Origin: Poindextera sp041691315
Lineage (GTDB): Bacteria; Pseudomonadota; Alphaproteobacteria; Caulobacterales; Caulobacteraceae
Assembly (NCBI GenBank): GCA_041691315.1
Contig: JBEPUW010000005.1
Span: 88,066 to 152,065, forward strand
Direction: 5' to 3'
Length of the DNA stretch: 64,000 nucleotides
The position numbers and the translations under genes were made by a program. Shown here piece after piece: positions 51,464-60,094 of the stretch (its first letter is position 1; every line of letters starts with the position of its first letter). Under the pieces are notes generated by a model. That model was given only the letters and a program-made list of their open reading frames with translations. It did not search any database and was not told where the DNA came from.

Positions 51464-53050
51464 ATGAACGCCCTCACACCCGCCGCCGAAGCCGCCCGCC
51501 GCCGCACCTTCGCGATCATCTCGCACCCGGACGCCGGCAAGACCACGCTGACCGAGAACCTGCTGCTGGCCGGCGGGGCGATCCGAGCGGCCGGCGCGGT
51601 GCGCGCGCGCGGCGAACAGCGGCGCACCCGCTCCGACTGGATGAAGATCGAGCGTGAGCGCGGCATCTCGGTCTCGGCCAGCGCCATGACCTTCGATCAC
51701 GCCGGCCTGATGTTCAACCTGCTCGACACCCCCGGCCACGAGGACTTCTCGGAGGACACCTACCGCACGCTGACCGCCGCCGACGCGGCCGTCATGGTGC
51801 TGGACGCCGCCAAGGGCATCGAGCCGCAGACGCTGAAACTGTTCGAGGTCTGCCGGTTGCGCGACATCCCGATCATCACCTTTATCAACAAGATGGACCG
51901 CGAGGCGCTGGACCCGTTCGAACTGCTCGACGAGATCGCCTCGAAACTGGCCCTCGACCCCGCGCCGCTTTACTGGCCGGCCGGGTCCGGCGGCCGCTTC
52001 AAGGGCGTGCTGGAGCTGCGCAGCAACAAATTCCTGCCCTTCTCGAAGAGCGGCGACCAGCCGGCGCCGGTGGCGTTCAAGTCCAACGCCATCGCCGTCT
52101 GCCTCGATCCCGACGAACAGGGCGAGGTGGAGGAGGGCGCCATGCTGGTGCAGGAGGCGGCCAAGCCCTTCGACCCGCAGGCCTTTCTCGAGGGCCATAT
52201 GACCCCGATCTTCTTCGGCTCGGCCCTGCGCCGTTTTGGCGTGCGGCAGCTCCTGGAAGGCATCGGCGCCTACGCGCCGCCTCCGAAGGCGGTGAAGGCC
52301 GAGCGTGGCGAGGAGGAAACCCATGTGGTTCCGGGCGATCCGGAGGTCTCCGGCTTCATCTTCAAGGTCCAGGCCAATATGGACCCCAACCACCGCGACC
52401 GGGTGGCGTTCCTGCGGCTCTGCTCGGGCGAGTTCAAGCGTGGCATGAAGCTGAAAGTGCAGAACACCGGCCGGCAGCTTTCGGTCAATGCGCCGATCAT
52501 GTTCTTCGCCTCCGACCGCGAACTGGCCGAGGACGCCTTCGCCGGCGATGTGATCGGCATCCCCAACCACGGTATATTACGCGTCGGCGACAGCCTCTCC
52601 GAAACCGGCCGGCTGCGCTTCGCCGGCCTGCCCAACTTCGCGCCGGAAATCCTGCAGCGCGTGCGGGTCACCGATCCGCTCAAGGCCAAGCACCTGAAAA
52701 AGGCGCTGGAGAGCCTGGCCGAGGAGGGGGTCACGCAGCTATTCCGCCCGATTATCGGCGCGGACTTCATCGTCGGCGCCGTCGGCCAGCTGCAGTTCGA
52801 GGTCATGGCCGACCGGCTGGGCGGCGAATACGACCTGGACGTGGTCTTCGAACCCGCCCCCTACGCCGAGGCCCGTTGGCTGGGCGGCAGCCGCGCCGAC
52901 CTTGAGGACTTCTCCGGCAAGCACCGCACCGCCATGGCCGAGGACCTGGACCGCCAGCCGGTCTTCCTGGCCAAATCCGCCTGGGAGATCGGCTACGTCA
53001 CCGAGCGTTTTCCGGATATCCAGTTCCTACGCACCAGGGAGCGGGGCTAG
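51464..53050 (+). CDS. prfC: Peptide chain release factor 3
   Basis: A 528-residue translational GTPase that recycles RF1 and RF2 from the ribosome. G1 is ISHPDAGKTTLTENLL, the switch I part ERGISVSASAMTF, G3 DTPGHEDFSEDTY, G4 NKMDREALDP. The RF3 C-terminal domain shows VGQLQFEVMADRLGGEY and IQFLRTRERG. Length is normal. ATG 51464. Confidence 0.97.
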   Translation: MNALTPAAEAARRRTFAIISHPDAGKTTLTENLLLAGGAIRAAGAVRARGEQRRTRSDWMKIERERGISVSASAMTFDHAGLMFNLLDTPGHEDFSEDTYRTLTAADAAVMVLDAAKGIEPQTLKLFEVCRLRDIPIITFINKMDREALDPFELLDEIASKLALDPAPLYWPAGSGGRFKGVLELRSNKFLPFSKSGDQPAPVAFKSNAIAVCLDPDEQGEVEEGAMLVQEAAKPFDPQAFLEGHMTPIFFGSALRRFGVRQLLEGIGAYAPPPKAVKAERGEEETHVVPGDPEVSGFIFKVQANMDPNHRDRVAFLRLCSGEFKRGMKLKVQNTGRQLSVNAPIMFFASDRELAEDAFAGDVIGIPNHGILRVGDSLSETGRLRFAGLPNFAPEILQRVRVTDPLKAKHLKKALESLAEEGVTQLFRPIIGADFIVGAVGQLQFEVMADRLGGEYDLDVVFEPAPYAEARWLGGSRADLEDFSGKHRTAMAEDLDRQPVFLAKSAWEIGYVTERFPDIQFLRTRERG

Positions 53051-53062
53051 GCATCGTGTGAT

Positions 53063-53482
53063 CTAGGCGACAAGGGCCGGGTGAACGCCAACCGCTCGCA
53101 GGGCGGCCAGGGTCAATCTAAAGCTGGCGTTCTTCCCCGACAGAATACGGCGCACGACTTTTTCGTTCTGATTCATCCGCGCCGCCAATGCGACCTTGGA
53201 AAGCTTCTGCTCCGCCATGGCCCGTATAAGCATAACGCGGGCGGCCGTCGCCGGGTCGAGCACGACCGCATATTCGCCCTTCTTGGCGCGGCGCGGCTCT
53301 GGAATCGGCCGGCCGTGAGCGAGATAGGCCAGGATCGCCTCCTCAAGGGCATCCGCAGCCAGGGAAAGCGACTCCTCCACCGTTTCACCACCGGTGATCG
53401 CCTCCGGAATATCAGGAAACCGAACAACAAGATCGCCGGGCGCGAACTCTGTGATCGTCGCGGGGTAGGCCCAGGTTTGCAT
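53063..53482 (-). CDS. hicB: HicB-family antitoxin with C-terminal helix-turn-helix
   Basis: A 139-residue protein. Residues 1-60 are the HicB fold (YPATITEFAPGDLVVRFPDIPEAITGGETVEESLSLAADALEEAILAYL), followed by a helix-turn-helix (QKLSKVALAARMNQNEKVVRRILSGKNASFRLTLAALRAVG) for autoregulation. GGAGG is placed before ATG 53482. It follows a shortened hicA after 2 nt. If the toxin is dead, hicB may now be only a regulator. Confidence 0.9.
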   Translation of the reverse strand: MQTWAYPATITEFAPGDLVVRFPDIPEAITGGETVEESLSLAADALEEAILAYLAHGRPIPEPRRAKKGEYAVVLDPATAARVMLIRAMAEQKLSKVALAARMNQNEKVVRRILSGKNASFRLTLAALRAVGVHPALVA

Positions 53483-53484
53483 GG

Positions 53485-53637
53485 CTAGAACTCCTCCTTC
53501 GGTATGCCCAGGTCTTTCAGCATAGAGAGCAGCAGACCCGTTCTGATCTCGCCGGTCTTGACGACGGTGAAATGACTACCAAACCCAAATCGTCTGGTGA
53601 CCTCCCTTTCCGCGAGAGGGATCGGCCCGCACCGCAT
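53485..53637 (-). pseudogene. HicA toxin remnant (50 aa, internal shortening)
   Basis: A frame from ATG 53637 to TAG 53485 encodes MRCGPIPLAEREVTRRFGF then GSHFTVVKTGEIRTGLLLSM and LKDLGIPKEEF. The end (GEIRTGLLxxxLKDLGIxxEEF) matches HicA toxins that normally run to 60-80 residues, and the start resembles the REVIRxLxxxGF helix of HicA. The segment carrying the usual VRQKGSHxxxRHP is missing about 15-20 residues, so the RNase His site is only partly left (GSH remains). It sits upstream of hicB in the standard order. Probably a deletion-inactivated toxin. Confidence 0.6.
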
Positions 53638-53818
53638 GCCCGTTAGCGTTGGACCACTTGCGAGCGCGACGGATGAATTGCTTGCCGTTCACGCGTCAAT
53701 ATCGGACACTAATGCCCGCTCATCAAGGGCTGAAGCCAGCGCTCGACGGCCGGCCGTGGGCAACCAAGCTCCGCCTTGAACATTGCTCCTTCGGCCGCTT
53801 TGCTTCCGAAAGGAATAG

Positions 53819-55756
53819 ATGGACCGTACGAAAAATGTACGCTCGCTCCCGGACGATGATGGCCGCTACCGCCTGCTCGTCGATTCGATCACCGACTACG
53901 CCATCTACATGCTGGATGCCGACGGGGTGATCACCAGCTGGAACGCCGGCGCCCAGCGTTTCAAGGGCTACCAGGCGTCGGAAATCATCGGCCAGCACTT
54001 CTCGCGCTTCTATTCCGACGAGGATCGGGCGGCGGGCTTGCCGAAGCGTGGCCTGGAAAAGGCGGCGACCGAGGGGCGCTACGAGACCGAGGGCTGGCGC
54101 GTGCGCAAGGACGGCACGCGGTTCTGGGCCCACGTGATCATCGATCCGATCCGCCTCCCTTCGGGCGAACTGATCGGCTATGCCAAGGTCACCCGCGACC
54201 TCACCGAAAGAAAACGCGCCGCGGACACGCTGCATCGCAGCGAAGAACAGTTCCGGCTGCTGGTTCGGGGCGTCACCGACTACGCCATCTATCTGCTTGA
54301 CCCGACCGGTCGTGTCACCAACTGGAATCTCGGCGCCCAGCGCATCAAGGGCTACTTGCCCGAGGAAATCATCGGCGAGCACTTCTCGAAATTCTACACC
54401 GATGAGGACCGCGCCAAGGGCATGCCGCAAGCCAGCCTGGCGGCCGCCAAGCGCGACGGGCGGTTTGAGATGGAGGGCTGGCGTGTCCGCAAGGATGGCA
54501 GCCGTTTCTGGGCCCACGTGGTCATCGACGCTATTCCGGACGCCGATGGCGAAATCCTGGGCTATGCGAAGATCACGCGCGACATCACCGAGCGCATGGA
54601 GGCGCAAAAGGCCCTCGAACAGGCGCGTGAAGCGCTGTTCCAGTCGCAGAAACTGGAGTCCATCGGGCAGCTCACCGGTGGTGTGGCGCACGACTTCAAT
54701 AATCTGCTGATGGCGGTGCTTGGCAGCCTGGAACTGGTCAAGAAGCGGCTGCCGCCTGACCCGCAGGTCGAGCGCCTGATCGGCAACGCCATCCAAGGCG
54801 CCCAGCGCGGCGCCTCGCTGACCCAGCGCATGCTCGCCTTCGCGCGGCGCCAGGAACTCAAGCGCGAGGTGGTCGATCTGCCGGCGCTGGTCATGGGCAT
54901 GGCCGACCTGCTGGAACGGTCGCTGGGACCATCGATCACCATCGACACCCGGTTCCCGTTGGGGCTCGAGCCGATCGAGACCGACCCCGGCCAGGTCGAA
55001 ACCGCGCTCATCAACCTGGCTGTGAACGCGCGCGACGCCATGCCGGACGGCGGAACCATCACCATCGCCGCGCGGCGCGCCGAGGTCGCGGCCAACGAAA
55101 TCGTCGGCCTGTCCGCGGGCAGCTATGTCTGCCTGTCGGTCGTCGATACCGGCGAAGGCATGGATGCGGATACGCTTGCCCGCGCCACCGAACCTTTCTT
55201 CACCACCAAGGGTGTCGGCAAGGGAACAGGGCTGGGGCTGTCGATGATCCACGGCTTGGCGTCGCAGTCGGGCGGCGCGTTGGTTTTGAAAAGTCGTCTC
55301 GGAGAAGGAACCACTGTCGAGCTTTGGCTGCCCGTCTCGCTGGTCGCCGCGACCGCGGCCCCGGTCTCCGCGCCGCTCCCGCCCAGCCTGAATACGCGGC
55401 CGCTGGTCGTCATGGCGGTCGACGACGACGATCTGGTGCTGCTGAATACCGTGGCGATGCTTGAGGAGCTGGGCCACAGCGTCCTGCAGGCCGACAGCGC
55501 CGCCGCGGCGTTGGTCCTGATGCGCGGAGCGGGCGGGGTGGACCTGCTGGTCACCGACCAGGCCATGCCCAAGATGACCGGTGCGAAACTGGCCGAGGTG
55601 GTCAGGGCGCAGTGGCCCGATCTGCCGATCATCCTGGCCAGCGGCTATGCCGACCTGCCGCGCGGGGTGGCGACCGAACTTCGCCGGCTCGCCAAGCCGT
55701 TCAGCCAGGACCAACTGGCCGAGGCGATCAATGAGGTCGCCCCGCCTGCGGACTGA
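53819..55756 (+). CDS. PAS-PAS hybrid histidine kinase with receiver
   Basis: A 645-residue soluble kinase. Two near-identical PAS domains (residues about 20-125 and 145-250: SITDYAIYMLDADGVITSWNAGAQRFKGYQ and GVTDYAIYLLDPTGRVTNWNLGAQRIKGY) look like an internal duplication. HisKA has His291 in GGVAHDFNNLLMAVLGSLELVKKR, HATPase boxes are LAVNARDAMP, VVDTGEGMD, and GVGKGTGLGLSMIHG, and the receiver holds Asp580 in LLVTDQAMPKMTG. All parts look intact. AAAGGAATAG precedes ATG 53819. Signals sensed by the PAS pair are unknown. No membrane helix. Confidence 0.92.
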   Translation: MDRTKNVRSLPDDDGRYRLLVDSITDYAIYMLDADGVITSWNAGAQRFKGYQASEIIGQHFSRFYSDEDRAAGLPKRGLEKAATEGRYETEGWRVRKDGTRFWAHVIIDPIRLPSGELIGYAKVTRDLTERKRAADTLHRSEEQFRLLVRGVTDYAIYLLDPTGRVTNWNLGAQRIKGYLPEEIIGEHFSKFYTDEDRAKGMPQASLAAAKRDGRFEMEGWRVRKDGSRFWAHVVIDAIPDADGEILGYAKITRDITERMEAQKALEQAREALFQSQKLESIGQLTGGVAHDFNNLLMAVLGSLELVKKRLPPDPQVERLIGNAIQGAQRGASLTQRMLAFARRQELKREVVDLPALVMGMADLLERSLGPSITIDTRFPLGLEPIETDPGQVETALINLAVNARDAMPDGGTITIAARRAEVAANEIVGLSAGSYVCLSVVDTGEGMDADTLARATEPFFTTKGVGKGTGLGLSMIHGLASQSGGALVLKSRLGEGTTVELWLPVSLVAATAAPVSAPLPPSLNTRPLVVMAVDDDDLVLLNTVAMLEELGHSVLQADSAAAALVLMRGAGGVDLLVTDQAMPKMTGAKLAEVVRAQWPDLPIILASGYADLPRGVATELRRLAKPFSQDQLAEAINEVAPPAD

Positions 55757-55774
55757 TGTCGGTGGGTCAGGCCC

Positions 55775-56344
55775 TCAGTTTCCCGCAGCGTCGATCCGTT
55801 CGCTGAAGCGCAGCCGGTTGCCGAACGGGTCCAGGAGCTGCAGCAGGCGATGGCCGTAGTCGGTCTCCTCGATGCCCGGTCGCATATAGGGATAGTCCTT
55901 GGCGCTGATCTCGCGGTGCAGCGCGTCCAGGCCCTTGGTCCCGACAAAGACGGTGGCGCCGGGGCTGGCGTCGCCATGATGTTCGCTGAGGTGCAGGGTC
56001 AGGCCTGAGCGTGCGACCTGGATGTACTGAGGGGACTTGTCGGCGCGCTGGTGGGTCCAGGCGGTCGTGAAGCCCAGGAAGCCGACATAGAACTCCATCG
56101 CCTTCTCCACCGAGAAGATGCGGATGATGGGGATGGCGCCAAAGAGCTGGATCGCCCCCGCTGAATTGGCCGGGCTCGGCCTGGCGTCGGCCTCGATCTC
56201 GGCGGACAGCACGTTCCAGTCGGCGCAGCCCAGGGCCTGGGCGATCAGCTCCAGGCTCTGGCTGTGGCTGACGGGGTGGGAAAGCTGGCCAAGAGCCTCG
56301 CGCAGGCTCTGCGCCATGGTCTTGGCGTCGCGATAGTCGCGCAT
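55775..56344 (-). CDS. Glyoxalase/bleomycin-resistance (VOC) protein with Glyoxalase_8 part
   Basis: A 189-residue protein: the N-terminal DAKTMAQSLREALGQLSHPVSHSQSLELIAQALGCADWNVLSAEI is the short helical part often fused in Glyoxalase_8 proteins, and the rest is a VOC fold (IPIIRIFSVEKAMEFYVGFLGF, YIQVARSGLTLHLSEHHGDASPGATVFV, LLQLLDPFGNRLRFSE). His and Glu metal ligands are visible. Function may be toxin or antibiotic sequestration; not proven. Opposite in strand to the hybrid kinase, converging. Confidence 0.85.
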   Translation of the reverse strand: MRDYRDAKTMAQSLREALGQLSHPVSHSQSLELIAQALGCADWNVLSAEIEADARPSPANSAGAIQLFGAIPIIRIFSVEKAMEFYVGFLGFTTAWTHQRADKSPQYIQVARSGLTLHLSEHHGDASPGATVFVGTKGLDALHREISAKDYPYMRPGIEETDYGHRLLQLLDPFGNRLRFSERIDAAGN

Positions 56345-56561
56345 GGGGTGGGTTCCTCACGGTTCGGCGAGCGGAATGTCGGCGCCTGCATTGCCGACCC
56401 GTTCGCGAAGCCGCGGGGAGTGGGATCGGTGGTCGTCCCGGCGACACGTTCACCGAACCCGAAGGCGCAAGCGGCGGGTCGTGTCCACCCAGCAGCTACG
56501 CTACCGCCTCGATGCGCGGTGTCAATCGCCGGTGGAAACGCGGCGCCGGATCACCGAGCCG

Positions 56562-56593
56562 TTAACCATTCGGTAAGATTAATCACTTGTTAA
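56562..56593. promoter_or_regulatory. Tandem CtrA boxes
   Basis: Two boxes lie next to each other. TTAACCATTCGGTAA (56562-56576) is a near-perfect site with the extended half TTAACCAT and a GTAA second half. TTAATCACTTGTTAA (56579-56593) is a full TTAA-N7-TTAA. They are 89-120 nt before the start at 56682. The remaining 56345-56561 spacer shows no other feature I can support. Confidence 0.7.
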
Positions 56594-56681
56594 TCTCTGC
56601 GGCTCCGGCTTTGCTCATCTGAGGATGCAGCCAGCCCGGGCGTTCCGGAATGGCGCGCAATTCGCCTCGGAGCCGCATTTC

Positions 56682-58070
56682 ATGTTCGAGTTCGGTCGGG
56701 AGTTCAGGCGGCTGTTCAAGGCCGAAAGCTTCAAGGACGGCCTGACCGGCGGCGACGCCAGCCTGCTGGAGCTGTTGGATATCGACCTTCTGCGCGTCGA
56801 GGGCCGCGCCGCCGATGTTGCCGCCGGCCGGATCAGCGCCAAGGATCGTCCGCAACGCTATCTGGAGGCCGCCCGTGTCTGGCGCGAGGTGGCGCGGCGC
56901 ACCGGCGACGTGGTCTGCCTGCGCAAGGCCGCCTCGGCCGCCGAGCAGGCCGCCGCCGGCTTCGATCGCGAGCACAGGCTGGGCGCCTGGGCCGCGGCGC
57001 GTTGCGAACAGGCCGGCATCGGCCTTCTGGGCGCCGAGCTGGTCGGCGACGACGGCCTGAGCGCCGCGGCGTCCGTCGCCCTGGAGCAGGCGCAGCCGGC
57101 GGCCGGATCGAGCATCGTCGCCGCGCTGGCCACGATGGGCCGCGCCGCCGTCGAGGCCCGCGTGCTGCGCGGCGTCGGCAACCTGAAGCAGGCTCTGGCC
57201 GTTGCGGCGCGTTTCGACACCCCCATCCAAGAGTTGGACGCGCACGGGCGCCGCCGCGCCGCTGGCCGGCTACTCGCCGCCCAGGCGCGCATCGATCGCG
57301 CCGAGTTTCTCGCCGCCTGCGGCTCGCGGCTGAAGGAGCCCATGCTGCTGCGCATGGCCATCGACGGCGCTAGGCTGGCCGCCCGCAAGCTCGATCCCGC
57401 CTACGAGCCGCTGAGCTGGGCGCGCGCCGAGACCGTGTGCTGGTCAAGCGAAGCGGCGCTGGCCGCGCTGGATATCGACATCGCCGCCATCGCCAAGGCG
57501 GTCAACGGCCTGGTCGCGGTGCTGGAAACCCTGACCCGCGATCAGAGCCCGCTGGACTGGGCCGGGGTGCAGGCGGCGCTGGCGGTGGCGCTGCAGATGC
57601 TCGGCGAAGCCACCGACAGCGACGGCGCCTTCGGCCAGGCGGCCGGGGCCTACAGCCGTGTGCTGCTCGTGCTCGACCGGTTGCCCAACCTGCCGGCGCG
57701 CGCCGAGGCCGCCTACCAGCGCGCCATCTGCCTGGCCCGCCGCGCCGAGCTGGCCGCCGACCTGAAGGGTCTGCGCCGGGCGGAAAACGAACTGCGCGCC
57801 GAACTGGCCGCCGGCAAGCCGAATGCGGATCCGGTCGGCTGGGCGGTGCGCCAGCTCAGCCTCTCCAGCCTGCACGAGGCGCGGGCCGCCATCTCCGGTC
57901 GCGACCGCGGCGACCGCCAGCGCGCGGCGCTCGGCCTGACCCTGGCCCTGGATGTGTTCAAAGAGCACGGCCTGCGCAGCCTGGCCGACGAGGCCTCGCA
58001 GGCGCTTGAGCGTTCGAAGCGGCCCTGGCCGGCGCCGGCCTCTTCAGGCGGGCGCGGCGGGAGGCTCTAG
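56682..58070 (+). CDS. Helical-repeat (TPR-like) protein, CtrA-box promoter
   Basis: A 462-residue all-helical soluble protein. It starts MFEFGREFRRLFKAESFKDGLTGGDASLLELLDIDLL, then many Ala-rich helix pairs (YLEAARVWREVARRTGDVVCLRKAASAAEQAAAGFDREHRLGAWAAARCEQA; LAVALQMLGEATDSDGAFGQAAGAYSRVL) in a TPR/SEL-like pattern. No family name is certain. ATG 56682 has CGGAG upstream; an alternative start at 56625 adds 19 residues. Tandem CtrA boxes suggest cell-cycle timing. Its stop overlaps the stop of the DUF2336 gene by 4 nt. Confidence 0.72.
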   Translation: MFEFGREFRRLFKAESFKDGLTGGDASLLELLDIDLLRVEGRAADVAAGRISAKDRPQRYLEAARVWREVARRTGDVVCLRKAASAAEQAAAGFDREHRLGAWAAARCEQAGIGLLGAELVGDDGLSAAASVALEQAQPAAGSSIVAALATMGRAAVEARVLRGVGNLKQALAVAARFDTPIQELDAHGRRRAAGRLLAAQARIDRAEFLAACGSRLKEPMLLRMAIDGARLAARKLDPAYEPLSWARAETVCWSSEAALAALDIDIAAIAKAVNGLVAVLETLTRDQSPLDWAGVQAALAVALQMLGEATDSDGAFGQAAGAYSRVLLVLDRLPNLPARAEAAYQRAICLARRAELAADLKGLRRAENELRAELAAGKPNADPVGWAVRQLSLSSLHEARAAISGRDRGDRQRAALGLTLALDVFKEHGLRSLADEASQALERSKRPWPAPASSGGRGGRL

Positions 58071-59164
58071 GCCGCGGCGACGTCGCCGGTCTGGCGGCGC
58101 ATGCGCCAGAAGCGGACGGTGCGGCAGGCGGAGTCCCGCGGCAGGTCGGCATAGAGCTGGCCGTATTCGCGCGCCCGGCCCATGGCGTCGGCCTCTCGAT
58201 CGAGCACCAGCACCGCGAAGGTCAAAAACAGCGACCGGTCGAAATCCGCCGCCTTGCAGACGATGGCCAGGGCGTCGAGGTCGCGACGTTCCAGAATGCG
58301 GCGGGCGGTGTGGAAGTCGACATCGGCCATTTCCGAAAGCGCCACCAGGAACTTGGTGGTCTCGCCATTGCGCAGGAAGGCGGCGATGGCGCCCGGGCCG
58401 ATGCCGCCCTTGGCCTTGAGCGCGCGCACGGCCGCCTCGGCGGCGTCATAGTCGGCCGGAAAGGCGCCGTCGCGGGCGGCGACGCGCTTGCGTCCCACCT
58501 CGAGCGCGGCGTCGAGCGCCGCCGGGTCGATCTCGGCGTTTTTCTCCATGATCCGGTCGCGCAGCCGCGCCTCTACCACGAAATACATCTCGTTCAACAG
58601 GTCGAGCGGCAGCGACTGGCGATCGACCACCGCCTCGTGCAGGACCGGATTGGCGAAGGCGCGGTCGACCGCCGCCTCGGCTGCGGCCCGGGACAGCTCG
58701 GCGTTTTCGTTGCGCAACAGCACGTTCAAGGTGTCGTCGTCGCCGCGCTCGACGATGGCGTCGGACACCGCCTCAGGCACGCGGAACCGGCGTGAGATGG
58801 CGCGCAGGTGATCCTGGTCGCGGGTGCGGGCCACCTGCAGCAGATCCTCATCGCTGAGCGCCGGCGAGCGGGTCAGCACCGGCTCGGCGACGGCGACGGT
58901 GTCGCTGGTGAAGCGGCCGATCAGCTTTGGCGGCGGCTGGGCGGCGTCGGCCATGCGCTCGGCGAGTTCGGCGCGCACCGCCTCCTCCATTTCGCCGGCG
59001 AGCTGCGACAGCACGTCGTCGAACAGGGCGAGCTCGGAGGGCTGACGGCCGTCGGCGCCGACGAAGAACAGGTCGGTGACTTCGCGCAACAGCTCGCGGC
59101 GGCGGTCGCTGGAAGGCTCCTGAGCCAGCGCGATCAGGTCGTGAAGCTTGGTGGTGGCCATCAT
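58067..59164 (-). CDS. DUF2336 domain-containing protein, second copy
   Basis: A 365-residue protein with the DUF2336 helical pattern: LHDLIALAQEPSSDRRRELLREVTDLFF, MEEAVRAELAERMADAAQPPPKLIGRFTSDTVAVAEPVLTRSPAL, SDEDLLQVARTRDQDHLRAISRRFRVPEAVSDAIVERGDDDTLNVLLRNENAELS. It resembles the gene product at 45132. No enzyme motif. It is the downstream partner of the proline-rich gene, 1 nt apart, so they are likely one transcript. Its 3' end converges with the CtrA-box gene. Confidence 0.88.
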   Translation of the reverse strand: MMATTKLHDLIALAQEPSSDRRRELLREVTDLFFVGADGRQPSELALFDDVLSQLAGEMEEAVRAELAERMADAAQPPPKLIGRFTSDTVAVAEPVLTRSPALSDEDLLQVARTRDQDHLRAISRRFRVPEAVSDAIVERGDDDTLNVLLRNENAELSRAAAEAAVDRAFANPVLHEAVVDRQSLPLDLLNEMYFVVEARLRDRIMEKNAEIDPAALDAALEVGRKRVAARDGAFPADYDAAEAAVRALKAKGGIGPGAIAAFLRNGETTKFLVALSEMADVDFHTARRILERRDLDALAIVCKAADFDRSLFLTFAVLVLDREADAMGRAREYGQLYADLPRDSACRTVRFWRMRRQTGDVAAA

Positions 59165-59165
59165 A

Positions 59166-60035
59166 CTAATTACTGCTGCCGTCAGGACTGGGCGTATCCA
59201 GGGCGATCGACCTGGCCCGGTTGGCCGCGGTGTTGGCGGTGGCCGTCGAGCCGACCGTCTGCGAGCCGGGGACCGGGCGCGGACCGAGCGGCGGTGGTGG
59301 GGCGGCCAGGTCGCCGCCGCTGCTGTCGGCGAAGAACTGCGGTGACAAGGGTACGGGATCGGGATCGGGCTGCTGACCGAACTCCCGCGCGGTCGAATAG
59401 AAGTGAACCGGCACGCCTGGGCCGGTGGGGCTCCAGGGCCTGTGCGGCGGCGCAGGCGGTTCCGGCGGCGCGGGCGTCGGCGCTGGCGCTGCGGCGGCGA
59501 TGGCCACCGGCGGTTTGGCAGCCGGCGGTTTCGGCTTCGGCTTGGCGGCGTGGACGAGCTGCGGACTGGGCGGCTGCGGCGTGTGGACGACGGCTGCGAC
59601 CGGTGGCTTGGCCGGGATCAGCGGACGCATGTCCAGGCTGGCGCTCGCCATCGGCGGTTTGGTCGGTGGCAGGGGCGCGCGAAGGCTGGCTTGGGGCGGA
59701 ACCGGCGGCGCCATCGGGGCGACCATGGGCGCGGGCGGGGTCACCCGGGCCACCGGCGGGCGCGGGGCGGGCAGCGGCGCCGGCGGTGGCGTGTAGATAC
59801 TGGCCGGCGGCGGCGCGGGCATCGGCGCCGCCGGTCGGGGCGGGACCGCCGTCTCGTCGCTTGGCGCGGGTTGCTTGCCGGGCCAAGTCAGCAGCGGCCG
59901 GTCGGCGGCATAGGAGACCGGCGTCAGGCTGGCCCCGGCTTGCGGGCCGTAGCGATCCTGCGCCTGGGCCGCGCCCGCGAACAGGGCGGGCAGGGCGATC
60001 AGCGCAGTGGACATGGTGATGGCGGCGCGGCGCAT
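59166..60035 (-). CDS. Secreted proline/alanine-rich protein
   Basis: A 289-residue exported protein. It has a Sec signal (TALIALPALFAGAAQAQ) and then a body in which Pro and Ala dominate (PRPAAPMPAPPPASIYTPPP; KPKPKPPAAKPPVAIAAA), with a short conserved-looking C-terminal part (PVHFYSTAREFGQQPDPDPVPLSPQFFAD). Such Pro/Lys-rich spacers cross the periplasm or bind peptidoglycan. ATG 60035. It shares a likely operon with the following DUF2336 gene. Function unknown. Confidence 0.75.
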   Translation of the reverse strand: MRRAAITMSTALIALPALFAGAAQAQDRYGPQAGASLTPVSYAADRPLLTWPGKQPAPSDETAVPPRPAAPMPAPPPASIYTPPPAPLPAPRPPVARVTPPAPMVAPMAPPVPPQASLRAPLPPTKPPMASASLDMRPLIPAKPPVAAVVHTPQPPSPQLVHAAKPKPKPPAAKPPVAIAAAAPAPTPAPPEPPAPPHRPWSPTGPGVPVHFYSTAREFGQQPDPDPVPLSPQFFADSSGGDLAAPPPPLGPRPVPGSQTVGSTATANTAANRARSIALDTPSPDGSSN

Positions 60036-60072
60036 GGCAAACTCAGGCGTGAGGACTTCAACCGCAAGCTTA

Positions 60073-60085
60073 AAGCGGTCCGCTT
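60073..60085. promoter_or_regulatory. Palindrome AAGCGG-T-CCGCTT before the proline-rich gene
   Basis: AAGCGG (60073-60078) and CCGCTT (60080-60085) are a perfect inverted repeat around one base, with TTAA flanking both sides (spacing not the CtrA N7). It lies between the ABC permease stop and the proline-rich gene start; an operator or a weak transcription-end hairpin are both possible. Confidence 0.3.
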
Positions 60086-60094
60086 AACCGGCGC

